Assembly (NCBI GenBank): GCA_020060215.1
Contig: JAGVAP010000128.1
Span: 1 to 58,755 of the forward strand
Source of the DNA: Deltaproteobacteria bacterium
GTDB lineage: Bacteria; Desulfobacterota; DSM-4660; Desulfatiglandales; HGW-15
Length of the DNA stretch: 58,755 nucleotides
Reading direction: 5' to 3'
Part shown: positions 1 to 9,090 of the stretch, piece by piece
Layout of the letters: each line of letters opens with the position of its first letter
How positions within the stretch are numbered: the first letter of the stretch is position 1
The notes under the pieces: generated by a model
What the model was told of the DNA's origin: nothing
The model's database searches: none
What the model saw: the letters and a program-made list of their open reading frames with translations, nothing else
Made by a program: the position numbers and the translations under genes

Positions 1-1182
1 AACAACCGGGACCTGCGGCTGGCCGCTCTGAACGCGGAGCGGGCCAGGGCCGTCTACGGGATCCGGCGCGCGGAGCTTCTGCCCACGGTCAGTGCGACCG
101 GGGTGGGGGGCAGGCAGCGGGTGCCGGCCGATCTTTCGACCACCCGCAGGGCGATCACCTCGGAGCAGTACAGCGTCAGCTTCGGGATCGCGGCCTGGGA
201 GATCGACTTCTTCGGCCGCATCCGGAGCCTGAAAGACGCGGCCCTCGAGCAATACTTTGCCACCGAAGAGGCCAGGCGCAGCATACAGATCCTGCTGATA
301 TCCTCGGTCGCAAACGGTTATCTGCTCCTTGCCGCGGACCGGGACGGCCTCAAGCTCGCCGAGTCCACCCTGGAGTCGCAGGAGGCGGCCTACAACCTGG
401 TGCGGCGGCGTTATGAGATCGGGCTTGCCTCCGAGCTGGATCTCCGCCGGGCCCAGACCCAGGTGGAGACCGCCCGCGGGGACATCGCCCAATTTACGCG
501 ACGGGTGGCGCAGGACGAGAACGCCCTCGGCCTCCTGCTCGGCACCCGTTCGCGGGTCCCGGAGACTGTCCTGCCCGCGGACCTGGGGAGCGTCAAAGTC
601 CCCGCAGAGATCTCCCCGGGCATCTCTTCCGAGGTGCTGCTGCGCCGTCCGGATGTCCTGGCCGTCGAACACAGCCTCAAGGCGGCCAACGCCAATATCG
701 GCGCGGCCCGGGCGGCCTATTTCCCGAGGATCGCCTTGACCACGGCGATCGGGACGGCGAGCGCCGAGCTCTCCGGGCTCTTCGGCTCGGGCCAGGACAC
801 CTGGAGTTTTGTGCCGCAGATCGTCATGCCGATCTTCGATGCCCGGCTTTGGTCCGCCTACGACGCCGCCAAGGTGGAAAGGGAGATCGCTCTGGCCCAG
901 TATGAGAGGGCGATTCAGAACGCCTTCCGGGACGTGGCCGATGCCCTGGCCCTGCGCGGCACCGTGGACCGGCAGCTGGAGGCCCAGCAATCGTTCGTGG
1001 ATGCGGTGGCCGAGAGCTACCGCCTTTCCACGTCCCGCTACGAGAAGGGGATCGACGGGTACCTCAGCGTACTCGATGCACAGCGATCCCTCTACGCGGC
1101 GGAACAGGGGTTGATCGCCGTCCGTTTGGCGAAGCTTTCAAACCTCGTGACGCTCTATGCCGTGCTGGGAGGTGGCGCGTAA
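1..1182 (+). CDS. Outer membrane efflux protein, TolC/OprM (NodT) family, 5' partial
   Basis: The reading frame is open from the first base of the window, so the N-terminus lies upstream; about 393 residues are visible. The protein has the two-fold repeated helical architecture of outer-membrane efflux factors. Recognisable segments are the RRRYEIGLASELDLRRAQTQ region, the LLRRPDVLAVEHSLKAANANIGAARAAYFPRI region, and the C-terminal SRYEKGIDGYLSVLDAQRSLYAAEQ segment. Family members form trimeric channels that complete RND or ABC export pumps across the outer membrane. The pump and adaptor genes would be expected upstream, outside the window. Family assignment is firm; the substrate cannot be told. 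Confidence 0.93.
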   Translation, partial: NNRDLRLAALNAERARAVYGIRRAELLPTVSATGVGGRQRVPADLSTTRRAITSEQYSVSFGIAAWEIDFFGRIRSLKDAALEQYFATEEARRSIQILLISSVANGYLLLAADRDGLKLAESTLESQEAAYNLVRRRYEIGLASELDLRRAQTQVETARGDIAQFTRRVAQDENALGLLLGTRSRVPETVLPADLGSVKVPAEISPGISSEVLLRRPDVLAVEHSLKAANANIGAARAAYFPRIALTTAIGTASAELSGLFGSGQDTWSFVPQIVMPIFDARLWSAYDAAKVEREIALAQYERAIQNAFRDVADALALRGTVDRQLEAQQSFVDAVAESYRLSTSRYEKGIDGYLSVLDAQRSLYAAEQGLIAVRLAKLSNLVTLYAVLGGGA

Positions 1183-1280
1183 GAGGAAAAGACGAACATC
1201 GAACGTTTAGGACTGTCTTCGTACGGTCTTGGTCCACCGAAGTGACCAGTCACCGGGACGGCCGCTGCGCTTGCGTGGAT

Positions 1281-1328
1281 GAACCCCTGAACCCCTGAAC
1301 CTCTGAACCCCTGAACCCCTGAACCCTT
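1281..1328. repeat. Short tandem repeat, six 8-bp units
   Basis: Six successive units of GAACCCCT (units 3 and 6 each differ by one base) lie between the convergent ends of the efflux gene and the DUF748 gene. No coding or hairpin role is visible. It may vary in copy number by slippage. Confidence 0.85.
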
Positions 1329-1334
1329 CAACTT

Positions 1335-2918
1335 CTACCCTGGAATACTGCCTTCAAAACCGGGCAGGATGGATCTGAAGAAAGCGTTCTGCACCAGCCG
1401 CTGGACGATCTGCCAGGTGCTGGACCGGGGGTCTTCGACGGGTCCGGAGATCTCGGCCTGGGTCGCCACCCTCTCCTGCGGGTTCTCCAGCAGCTCCTTC
1501 AGCCCTTTCACGATCCCGATGTAGAGCTTGTGAAAGAGCCCTTTTTCGCCCTCGCTCCGGTTGTCGGTCACCTTCATGTCCTGGAACAGCGGCTTCACAT
1601 AACCGTTGATCCTGTCCTCCGCCACCCTCAACTCCGAATAGAACGAAAAGAGACCCTGCTCGATGGCAAAATTGCCGTAGGCCCGGAACAGATCGCTCAT
1701 CGGCTTCATATGGGTGTTCTCAATGGAGACCTCCAGGCTGAAGTCGGGGCCGTTCTTCTCGGGCCGGAAGACGCCGGAGACGAGGGTCTTGCCTGTGCCC
1801 ATGAACTTCCCGGTCAGCCCATACTCGGCCGGGCCCTTTACGAATTGGTTGCTGAAGTTCTTGATGAAGAAGTTGGTGTCGGAGATGAAGAGACGGTACT
1901 TCGGATCGGCTGCCTCGTTGACGAACCCGAACTCTCCATTGACGACCCTCAGATGCCCGATCTCCGTGGTCACGGTCGGTTCGTTGCTCAACTCCTTCGC
2001 CTTTTCCGCCGTCTCGGCAGCAACCTCCTTTTCCTTTGGGGTGGTCTCCTCCGCATGGACGAAATCCACCCTGGGCCCGTCGATCGTAAGATCGTGGAGT
2101 CGGTAACCCTGTCGACCGATGCCGTATTCGATGGCGCCGCCGGTCGAGAGCAGCCCGCCGCTCACAAAGAAGTTGTAACGCTGGAGCAGGGGTTTGAAGT
2201 ACTCGAGATTCAGGTCCGAGAGGGTGAACTCCACGTCCAGGGTGGGGTGAGGCACGGCGAGAAAGTCAGCGTTCCCGGTGAGGGAGATCGCCCCCCTTTC
2301 GAAGACCACCGCCTCGAGCCTGACGCCGGAGGGGTATATCCCTTCCGGGGACTCGATGTTGCGGATGTTCCGGGCGGCCATGTTGAGGCGGCTCAGGCGC
2401 AACGGTTCATGTCCCGGTTTATCGATGTAGGTGAGGTCGGCTTCGGAGACGGAGAAACGGTTAATCTCGAGCGGGTAGATGGACCGGAGCGCATGCTGCC
2501 ACCCTTCCTCCTTCACCGCGTAGCCTTTTTCCTGCTCCTCCTCCACGTTTCCCAGATCGACGTGGAGCCGGGGCCGCTCCAACCGTAGATCGCCGACCAG
2601 ACGAAGCCGCAGAACCTGTCTCCAGTGCACGTCGGCATCCAGGTGCGGGATCTCGAGCACCGGAGGATCCGGCCTGGCGTTTTGCACGATACTCACATCG
2701 TACAGATCGAGCGCGAACCACACCGGGGAAAACCTGGCCCGGCCTATCTTGATGGTGTACTCCTTCATGCCGCTGTTTGCGCTGCGGACCAGGTAGTCGC
2801 GGATCGGGCCGCTCGCAAGATAGGATGCCCCTGTCACCAGGACGACCAGCGCCACAAGGCCCAGGACAGTCCACCCCAGGATACGGAGGATTCGATTTTG
2901 AATGTTTCGTACGGCCAT
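1335..2918 (-). CDS. DUF748 (AsmA-like) envelope protein
   Basis: This 527-residue protein starts MAVRNIQNR and has one N-terminal membrane segment at roughly residues 14-36 (LGWTVLGLVALVVLVTGASYL). A long exported part follows with the DUF748 pattern, for example the segments around IGRARFSPVWFALDLYDV, LTYIDKPGHEPLRLS and FMGTGKTLVSGVF. DUF748 proteins are related to AsmA/TamB-type envelope proteins, which are tied to outer-membrane assembly or lipid transport; the exact role is unknown. The frame stays open upstream to 3260, but that extension is arginine-rich and runs through a palindromic repeat, so I take the ATG at 2916-2918. It converges on the efflux gene. Confidence 0.85.
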   Translation of the reverse strand: MAVRNIQNRILRILGWTVLGLVALVVLVTGASYLASGPIRDYLVRSANSGMKEYTIKIGRARFSPVWFALDLYDVSIVQNARPDPPVLEIPHLDADVHWRQVLRLRLVGDLRLERPRLHVDLGNVEEEQEKGYAVKEEGWQHALRSIYPLEINRFSVSEADLTYIDKPGHEPLRLSRLNMAARNIRNIESPEGIYPSGVRLEAVVFERGAISLTGNADFLAVPHPTLDVEFTLSDLNLEYFKPLLQRYNFFVSGGLLSTGGAIEYGIGRQGYRLHDLTIDGPRVDFVHAEETTPKEKEVAAETAEKAKELSNEPTVTTEIGHLRVVNGEFGFVNEAADPKYRLFISDTNFFIKNFSNQFVKGPAEYGLTGKFMGTGKTLVSGVFRPEKNGPDFSLEVSIENTHMKPMSDLFRAYGNFAIEQGLFSFYSELRVAEDRINGYVKPLFQDMKVTDNRSEGEKGLFHKLYIGIVKGLKELLENPQERVATQAEISGPVEDPRSSTWQIVQRLVQNAFFRSILPGFEGSIPG

Positions 2919-2954
2919 AGTACTATGTGTGTATGAAACTTCATCCCGTGAAAA

Positions 2955-2983
2955 GATCGCAAGCAGGAGCTTGCTCCTACAGG
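2955..2983. repeat. REP-like palindrome, family 1
   Basis: One copy of GATCGCAAGCAGGAGC followed by TTGCTCCTACAGG. The core AGGAGC-TT-GCTCCT can fold on itself. The same element recurs at 19282, 19320, 22277, 22314, 39117, 39161, 39618 and 39647, always between genes. Confidence 0.85.
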
Positions 2984-3139
2984 AGAGAAAACCGCAGGAA
3001 GCTCCTACTCGATCAATCTTGCCGCCTGAGCCGCAAGCGGCCCGGCTGCCAGGAACATAAGTAAGGGGAGGCCTCAAAATGGGAATGGGGAAAAAGCCGT
3101 ATTTTGGCTCAAAACTATTACGAAGAAGAGGTAAGAAAG

Positions 3140-4504
3140 ATGAGCGAGCGGTTTGAGTTCCCGCCGGGTTTTCTCTGGGGCTGCGCGACCTCCGCCTATC
3201 AGATCGAAGGATCGGACCTCGCCGACGGCGCCGGCCCAAGCATCTGGCGCCGGTTTTCACACACCCCGGGCATGACCCACAACGGGGAGACGGGAGACGT
3301 CGCCTGCGACCATTACCGCCGCGTGGAAGAGGACGTCCGGATCATGGCCGATCTGGGTTTGAACGCGTATCGCTTCTCGATTGGGTGGGGCCGCGTCGTT
3401 CCTGAGGGCACCGGCCGGGTGAATGAAAAGGGGCTGGATTTTTACGATCGCCTGGTCGACCTTTTGCTCGGGCACGGCATTGCGCCGATGGCCACGCTCT
3501 ATCACTGGGACCTGCCCGAGGCCCTGGATAACCGAGGAGGATGGCTGAACCGTGACATTGCGAGGTGGTTCGCGGAGTATGCCCGGGTGTGCTTTGATCG
3601 ACTCGACGACCGCGTTCCCTTCTGGGCGACCCTCAATGAGCCATGGGTGGTCACGGACGGCGGTTACCTGCACGGGATGCTCGCCCCAGGTCACCGGAAT
3701 CTCTTCGAGCCGCCGATCGCCAGCCACAACCTGCTGCGCTCCCATGGCCGTGCGGTACAGGTGTACCGCGAGACCGGCCGGCACCGGATCGGCATCGTGG
3801 TGAATATCGAGCCCAAGGTGCCGGCCTCCGATTCCCCGGAAGACATTGCGGCCGCAGAACGGGCCCACGACTACATGAACCGGCAGTACCTGGATCCGGT
3901 CTTCCACGGCCGCTACCCGGACGGGCTCAGGGAGGTCTTCGGAGACGCCTGGCCGGAATGGCCGGCGGACGATTTCCAGCTGATCCGCCGACCCGTCGAC
4001 TTCGTCGGGCTCAACTACTACACACGGTCGGTGGTCCGGCACGATCCGAGCCAGTATCCTCTGAAGGCGTCTGCCGTGCACCAACCCGGTTCCGTCTACA
4101 CCGAGACGGGATGGGAGGTCTGTCCCTCCGCATTCACCGACACCCTGGTCTGGCTGAAGGAGAGTTATGGAAACCCGGTCATCTACATCACCGAGAACGG
4201 GTCGGCCTTCTACGATCCCCCCACGGTGGGAGGCGACAGGGTGGACGATCCGCTCCGCCGGGGCTACCTGCGGGAGCACCTGAAGGCCGCCCATCGAGCC
4301 ATTCAGGCGGGGGTGGACCTGCGCGGCTACTTCGCCTGGTCGCTGATGGACAACCTCGAGTGGTCCCACGGGTTTTCCAAACGCTTCGGCCTGATCCACG
4401 TCGATTTCACGACGCAAAAGCGCACGCGCAAGTCCTCGGCCGACCTCTACGAGCGAATCGTCAGGAGCAACGGGAAGGTGCTGGGGGAAGAGAGTTCACC
4501 CTAG
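3140..4504 (+). CDS. GH1 family beta-glucosidase
   Basis: The 454-residue protein is a full-length glycoside hydrolase family 1 enzyme that hydrolyses beta-glucosides by a retaining mechanism. It begins FPPGFLWGCATSAYQIEGS, typical of GH1. The acid/base Glu lies in TLNEPW (E167) and the nucleophile in YITENGSAF (E352). The C-terminal FAWSLMDNLEWSHGFSKRFGL segment is the usual aglycone-site region. I use the ATG at 3140, preceded by AGAGGT, rather than a TTG at 3104. No signal peptide is seen, so the enzyme is probably cytoplasmic. The stop codon lies at the edge of a repeat block shared with 38.9 kb. No sugar transporter is adjacent, so the substrate is unknown. Confidence 0.95.
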   Translation: MSERFEFPPGFLWGCATSAYQIEGSDLADGAGPSIWRRFSHTPGMTHNGETGDVACDHYRRVEEDVRIMADLGLNAYRFSIGWGRVVPEGTGRVNEKGLDFYDRLVDLLLGHGIAPMATLYHWDLPEALDNRGGWLNRDIARWFAEYARVCFDRLDDRVPFWATLNEPWVVTDGGYLHGMLAPGHRNLFEPPIASHNLLRSHGRAVQVYRETGRHRIGIVVNIEPKVPASDSPEDIAAAERAHDYMNRQYLDPVFHGRYPDGLREVFGDAWPEWPADDFQLIRRPVDFVGLNYYTRSVVRHDPSQYPLKASAVHQPGSVYTETGWEVCPSAFTDTLVWLKESYGNPVIYITENGSAFYDPPTVGGDRVDDPLRRGYLREHLKAAHRAIQAGVDLRGYFAWSLMDNLEWSHGFSKRFGLIHVDFTTQKRTRKSSADLYERIVRSNGKVLGEESSP

Positions 4505-4655
4505 CGTTGCACAGATTGGGGTACCTTCGTAGGATGGGTGGAGCGCAGCGAAACATGCGATTGAACATGCCGCAAACCTCAAGACCGATGGGTTTCGCTG
4601 CGCTCCACCCATCCTACAGGAATTCACTGGCAGTGAGATCGAGAGGGGCAATGCT
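4499..4655. repeat. Duplicated ~150-bp block containing an inverted REP-like pair (family 2)
   Basis: Within this block the 26-bp sequence beginning GTAGGATGGGTGGAGCGCAG (4529-4554) is repeated exactly in inverted orientation at 4592-4617, leaving a 37-nt loop. The whole block, from CCCTAGCGTTGCACA to GAGAGGGGCAATGC, recurs at 38923-39067, where the left arm has decayed. A shorter relative is at 22342-22378. The block begins at the stop codon of the beta-glucosidase gene. Confidence 0.85.
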
Positions 4656-4774
4656 CGGTTCATTACTGATTCAGGAGCGAATCGGACACTTACGCAAGGG
4701 CAATCAGTGGTGAAGGCCCTCTGCCACTCCAATCACCCTACCCGCTGCCGTCCTCGTCACCACTCTGGTCCTGT

Positions 4775-5785
4775 TCATCCTGTTATCCTGTCCCAATTCT
4801 CTTCTGTCTTTTCTTGCTCCGCTCGCTCGGCCGCCAACCGGAACCGCTGGGCCACGATGCTGTCCATGATCGTCTGGGTGAGGTGATAACCGATCCCGGG
4901 GATCAGGGCCATGGGGTACTCCGCGGCGAAGTAGCCGGCCCAGACGATGTAGGAGACGGTGAGGGTCTTCTGCGAGGTGTGGATGGTAAACGCCGTGACC
5001 GAAGGCCGGTCAAGGCCGATGGCCCGGGAGATGCCGTAGTTCACGGCCAGCACCAGCGAGTGCAGAACGACCATGAACACGAGGACCGAGACCACGGCCG
5101 CGCCGGCCTCCAGGATCCGGTCTGCGGAACTGGCCATGGCGTTGAAGACGATCAGCAGGACCGCGCACTGCTGGAAAACGGAGAACGACTTCCGGTGCCG
5201 CGCAATCCTCTCCGTGAGCATGGGCCTGACCAGCTGCCCGATGATCGTGGGGACCAGGATCGTGAGGGCCAGGCCTCCGAGCATCCTCAGCACGGGCAGT
5301 TCGATGTGGCCGCCGAAGCGCAGGAGGAGATTGAGGGAGAAGGGGATCGTAAAGACGGCCAGGGTGTTCCCGAGCACGCAGATGAAGAGGGAGAGGGGCA
5401 CATTCCCCCGGCCGAGATCGGTCATCACCGTTCCTGCCGCTACGGTGACCGGGGCCGTGGCAATGATGCAGACGCCGATCGCAAACTCGGGCGGCAGGAT
5501 CAGCGAGGCCGCGGTCCAGGCGAGCAGTGGGATGAGGACCAACGACGAGACCATGGCGGCCACCGGCGCCCCGACCCTTCGAAGCTGGGGGCCGATGCCG
5601 GCGGTTTCCAGGGTGAGGCCGGTGACGAAAAAGGCCAGGAAGATGGCGACATTCAGGATGCTGTATTCCCGCACCCATCCACCGAGCCCCGGGAGACCGA
5701 AGGCCATGAGAACGACCAGGACGATCCCGAGGAAAAACCAGTTCCTTTTGTAGAAGGCGTCCACCTGATTCTGAGTGATCCACAC
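4775..5785 (-). CDS. SBF-like (bile acid:sodium symporter superfamily) membrane transporter
   Basis: The 336-residue protein is almost entirely hydrophobic, with about ten predicted membrane segments beginning with WFFLGIVLVVLMAFGLPGL. Its ATAPVTVAAGTVMTDLGRGN and FTIHTSQKTLTVSYIVW segments match the SBF-like CPA transporter family, which includes human SLC10A7 and yeast Rch1 homologues. Proteins of this fold carry organic anions or influence ion homeostasis; the substrate is not predictable. The gene is monocistronic, with divergent spacing of about 300 bp to the next gene. The start is ATG with no strong competitor. Confidence 0.85.
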   Translation of the reverse strand: MWITQNQVDAFYKRNWFFLGIVLVVLMAFGLPGLGGWVREYSILNVAIFLAFFVTGLTLETAGIGPQLRRVGAPVAAMVSSLVLIPLLAWTAASLILPPEFAIGVCIIATAPVTVAAGTVMTDLGRGNVPLSLFICVLGNTLAVFTIPFSLNLLLRFGGHIELPVLRMLGGLALTILVPTIIGQLVRPMLTERIARHRKSFSVFQQCAVLLIVFNAMASSADRILEAGAAVVSVLVFMVVLHSLVLAVNYGISRAIGLDRPSVTAFTIHTSQKTLTVSYIVWAGYFAAEYPMALIPGIGYHLTQTIMDSIVAQRFRLAAERAEQEKTEENWDRITG

Positions 5786-6101
5786 GAATGAATTCCGCGG
5801 CGTCGAAGCTTGACGTTCTCGTAAAAAGCCGCGTTCACCCTTCGACAGCCTCAGAAACGGCGCAAATCATCGGTACTCCTCTCGTGCGGAGCTTGTCCAC
5901 ATGAACGCCACCGGCTGCTCGTGACTTTTTGCGGGAACGCAATCTTCGAGTATCAAGCATCCAGGATCAAGGATCAAGCTCTTTTCTCACCGGCCGGAGG
6001 GTGAAATTCCCGAACAAGCGTGGGCCGTACCCCATACAACCCGTTTCATGCTCCCGCCACTCGTGCTATAGTGGTTCGAGTGCCATGATTCCGGAGACCC
6101 G
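5786..6101. other. Intergenic region, no gene seen
   Basis: The 316 bp separate two divergent genes and should hold promoters for both. I see only a short run of related words (AAGCATCCAGGATCAAGGATCAAG, near 5955) and a TATAGT hexamer near 6068 without a convincing -35 partner. No stable hairpin or conserved RNA is apparent. Confidence 0.5.
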
Positions 6102-6671
6102 TTGGTGAGAAAGATCTCAATCGCCCTGGCTGCAATTCCGATCGTAATCGCAGCATACCTCTGGGCGTCTCCCTACAAGACCATCGTTTCCATCAGCAAC
6201 GGTCTGCTCGACGGTGATCCGCAAGCCTTGAGCAGACACGTGGATTTCCCCGCGCTCCGGCAGGGCCTGAAAGATCAGAGCAGCGCGTTCATTCTGAAGG
6301 AGCCCGCCCCCGGCCCGCAGAGGAACCTCCTCGAGTCGCTCGCCAGGATGATCGGCTCCAGGCTGATGCACCAGATCATCGACAAGGCCGTTACCCCCGA
6401 TGGAGTCGTTGCCCTGGCCAGGGAAGTTTGGGAGTTTTCCCCGGAGGAGAGGGAAAGACTGAACAGCCCATGGCGGAGGGTGCTTGCCCCCTTCATGAGG
6501 GGGCGGTACGGCTACGACTCCCTTTGGACGTTTTCCTACCGGCTGCCCACCGAGGATGGGGAAATCCGATTGATCCTCGACCGGCGCGGGCTGCAGTGGA
6601 GAATGACCAACGCGGTGATCCCCCCGGACCTGCTCAAGAGGCGCATCATGAAATGGGTGGAGCGGAAATAG
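6102..6671 (+). CDS. DUF2939 domain protein, membrane-anchored
   Basis: The 189-residue protein starts at a TTG immediately followed by an in-frame GTG (6105), either of which could be used. An N-terminal hydrophobic stretch (ISIALAAIPIVIAAYLWASPY) acts as an anchor or signal. The following YKTIVSISNGLLDGDPQALSRHVDFPALRQGLKDQ segment is characteristic of DUF2939 proteins, whose function is unknown. The rest is a soluble, probably periplasmic domain ending in a basic tail. It stands alone between two intergenic stretches. The family call is reasonably sure; the role is not. Confidence 0.75.
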   Translation: MVRKISIALAAIPIVIAAYLWASPYKTIVSISNGLLDGDPQALSRHVDFPALRQGLKDQSSAFILKEPAPGPQRNLLESLARMIGSRLMHQIIDKAVTPDGVVALAREVWEFSPEERERLNSPWRRVLAPFMRGRYGYDSLWTFSYRLPTEDGEIRLILDRRGLQWRMTNAVIPPDLLKRRIMKWVERK

Positions 6672-6974
6672 ACCTGCCGTGCGGATCGAGCATCTGCTCA
6701 GAAGAAAGCAACCGTCTCAAGCGGCAACTCGAGTTGAGAAGATTTTATGCGAACGCTGGGGTGGGTATGGGGTTGACAGGTTTCTTTCCGGGATTAACGT
6801 TATCCCAGCGACTCAGGGGCGCGGACGTTTCGGACGTCGTGAGCAGGACTTCTCAATTATTTTTGAAGCGATTCTGATAATGCGAGAAGGCACATCGCTC
6901 TCCGCGCTCCTGCAACCCGGATAAAAAGAGGCCTTCCTTATAAAAGGGAGGCCTCTTCGCGTGATTATCCTCGA
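6672..6974. other. Intergenic region with bidirectional terminator
   Basis: The 303 bp hold no gene I can support. A GTG-started 81-codon frame (6679-6924) has no family resemblance and no good ribosome-binding site. The end of the region carries the terminator hairpin listed separately. Confidence 0.5.
6926..6960. terminator. Bidirectional rho-independent-type terminator
   Basis: AAGAGGCCTTCC and GGGAGGCCTCTT form a 12-bp stem with one mismatch around an 8-nt loop, preceded by an A-run on the plus strand. It sits just past the stop of the minus-strand PRC-barrel gene, where the A-run reads as a U-run, so it most likely terminates that gene. Confidence 0.8.
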
Positions 6975-7658
6975 CTACCTGCCCATTTGCCCCTGTCTCG
7001 GTTGCTGCTGCATGGACCGCTGCTGCTGCTGGAAGCCGCCCTGGCCGGGCTGCGGATAGCCGCCCATGCCGGGTTGCTGGGACCCGAAGGTCCCTCGCTG
7101 CTGCTGCTGGCCGCTGTAATAGCCGAACACCTGTCTCTGGAACTGGGGATCTTCCAGCCTCTGCAAATCGTTCTCACCGATGGTGGGCGCGTTCTCCAGC
7201 TGCTGCTTGTCGATGTTCGCCAGGATCACGGCATTCTGATCCTGCAACTGGCTCAGGTCGGCGCTCCTGAAGGGAACGGGAATACTGTCCCCGCCCATTC
7301 CCAGGACGCCGCCCCTGGAGAGGATGAGGTATGCGACCTGGCCGTTGCGGGTGATGACCAGGTCCTTGACCTCGCCGAGTTCCTGCCCCTGCTGATTCAT
7401 GACCTTCTTGTCCATGAGCTCACTGGCGCGGGAAAGCGTCGCCTGCTGCTGCCTCTGGCCCTGCTGTCTTCCCCACTGCTGCTGCCGCTGCTGGATCCCG
7501 GACTGCTGCCGGTCCCTTTGGCTGTCATACTGCTGCTGTTGCTGAAGCTGGTTCTGCCTGTCAAACTGGTTCTGCTCGCCCCTTTGCTGGGCCGAGGCGA
7601 AACCAAAGAGGCTAAGTACAAGGATGGATATGCACAATGCGACCAATGTCCTTTTCAT
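6975..7658 (-). CDS. Secreted PRC-barrel protein with glutamine-rich flanks
   Basis: The 227-residue protein has a signal peptide (residues 1-23, ending FGFASA before QQRGEQ). A Gln/Arg-rich low-complexity stretch follows, then a PRC-barrel domain at about residues 78-165 (ELMDKKVMNQQGQELGEVKDLVITRNGQVAYLIL), and a second Gln/Gly-rich tail. PRC barrels are small beta-barrel modules, in photosynthetic reaction centre H subunits, RimM and many stress proteins. Periplasmic versions of this kind are common but uncharacterised. The DNA of the flanks is a run of CTG/CAG triplets prone to length change. It is a single gene with a terminator hairpin just downstream. Confidence 0.85.
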   Translation of the reverse strand: MKRTLVALCISILVLSLFGFASAQQRGEQNQFDRQNQLQQQQQYDSQRDRQQSGIQQRQQQWGRQQGQRQQQATLSRASELMDKKVMNQQGQELGEVKDLVITRNGQVAYLILSRGGVLGMGGDSIPVPFRSADLSQLQDQNAVILANIDKQQLENAPTIGENDLQRLEDPQFQRQVFGYYSGQQQQRGTFGSQQPGMGGYPQPGQGGFQQQQRSMQQQPRQGQMGR

Positions 7659-7835
7659 TCTTCACTCCTTTGTTTCATGTTGGTTGGATATCCGGGAAAG
7701 GGTATGCTGCTGCCGCCCCTTTCCGGAAGGGGGGGAGAGGCCTGCCCTCTCCGTCTAAGCAAATTAGGGGCGCTTGGTCAGACGGACAATGGGTGAGGAA
7801 GCTTATTGTGAAACCGGATGGCCAGCATCTGCCTT

Positions 7836-9002
7836 TCAGATTCCGATTTCCCCGATCCGCGCTCTTCCATGCACCGCGTCTTTCTCTATCTCCCTGAGGC
7901 TCGTCTCGCAGATCCAGCCTCGGGAAGCCGCGTGAAGAGCGGCTGCCATGGTATCCTGGACGAGCAACAACTCGCTTCCCATGGTCTTCACGGCCGCGGC
8001 GATCTGCGCGATCCTCTTGCGCCTCCCCTCCGTGGGCAAGACGTCCCGGATGTAGACCGCCGGAATCCTCCCGGGAAAAGCCCGCACCAGCAGGCTGTAG
8101 ATCTCGGCATCCCTCTGCCCGCTGTCGCCGATCAGTACGAACATGAGCCACGGGTAGGCCCTCAGGACTTCCTGGGCGCGCTTGAGCTTGCGACCGTGTC
8201 TCCACGGATCCCTTACAGGCCCGGCAAGGGCCAGCTCACGCAAAAAAATGGGTCCCGGCGGAAGGCCGTGGAGGGTCACGAAGTCGTGCAGGACATCGTG
8301 CATCTCCCACGAGCAGCTCGAGACGTAGAAGAAGGGATTCTTTTCCCTTCTTGAGCGGCCTTCGTGCAGGGCCCTGTAAAAGGAACGGACCCCTGCGAAA
8401 GGCATTCTTGCTGAGGCACTGGAGAACAGCAGGAGCCGGAACATCTTGAAGGGATGGGTCGCATGGGCAGGAAGGATGGTGTCATCGATATCGCTGATCA
8501 CCCCGATCCGGGCGTCTGTCGGGGGTACGAACACGGAGCCGAGTGCCTGGACCGGAGGAGTCGGCCTGGGATCGACCAGCTCCAGCCTCACCCGGTGAAG
8601 GCCCCCGGCTGCCAAAGGGCGGCGCAGCTCAAGATCGGCAAGGAAAAAGCCCTGGGAGGTCGTGGTCACCCACTGAACCACGGAACCGGACTCCACCTGA
8701 ACCGTGGCCGCGCCCACCGGACGTGTAAGGAACCGCTTCCACATCCGGTGGGCATTGCGGAAGAGGAAGTCCCTGCCCTCTGATCGAACGATGCCCGATT
8801 TCTCGACCACCCGGCCTCGAAACCGCAAGCCCGTGTTTGCCCCGTAACCGTGAAAGGGGATGATGGCCAGGGCGTCAGGCGGAACCGGCGCGCCGTTGGC
8901 CTTTAAGCCCGAGAAAAAAGCCATGACCCTTAAGGCGAATCTCTCCAGGGCATGGCCTCTCCTTGACTTTCCAGCACCGCCGCGCATACCTGTCGCACTC
9001 AT
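7836..9002 (-). CDS. App1-type phosphatidate phosphatase domain protein (DUF2183)
   Basis: The 388-residue protein carries the C-terminal App1/DUF2183 domain, a HAD-like phosphatase. The catalytic motif DIDDTIL lies near residue 170, followed by FYVSSCSWEMHDVLHDFVTLHGLPPGPIFLRE and the LIGDSGQRDAEIY motif. The N-terminal ~160 residues (RFRGRVVEKSGIVR...) are the beta-rich part commonly found before this domain. Yeast App1 dephosphorylates phosphatidic acid; bacterial homologues are largely unstudied. There is no signal peptide. ATG start, with a weak ribosome-binding site. The family is certain; the substrate is inferred. Confidence 0.88.
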   Translation of the reverse strand: MSATGMRGGAGKSRRGHALERFALRVMAFFSGLKANGAPVPPDALAIIPFHGYGANTGLRFRGRVVEKSGIVRSEGRDFLFRNAHRMWKRFLTRPVGAATVQVESGSVVQWVTTTSQGFFLADLELRRPLAAGGLHRVRLELVDPRPTPPVQALGSVFVPPTDARIGVISDIDDTILPAHATHPFKMFRLLLFSSASARMPFAGVRSFYRALHEGRSRREKNPFFYVSSCSWEMHDVLHDFVTLHGLPPGPIFLRELALAGPVRDPWRHGRKLKRAQEVLRAYPWLMFVLIGDSGQRDAEIYSLLVRAFPGRIPAVYIRDVLPTEGRRKRIAQIAAAVKTMGSELLLVQDTMAAALHAASRGWICETSLREIEKDAVHGRARIGEIGI

Positions 9003-9090
9003 CCCTCTCGGCTACAATAGACGCATGCAAGAGACGTGAAAATGGGCAAGGGGCCGTATTTTCGGAAAAGCGGAGCATTAGGGGCCGGTT

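Noticed and set aside
1530..2588. Long plus-strand frame opposite the DUF748 gene
   Set aside because: Antisense frame in GC-rich DNA with no family resemblance; many such shadows exist in the window.
6679..6924. GTG-started 81-codon frame
   Set aside because: No family resemblance or good ribosome-binding site; most likely non-coding.
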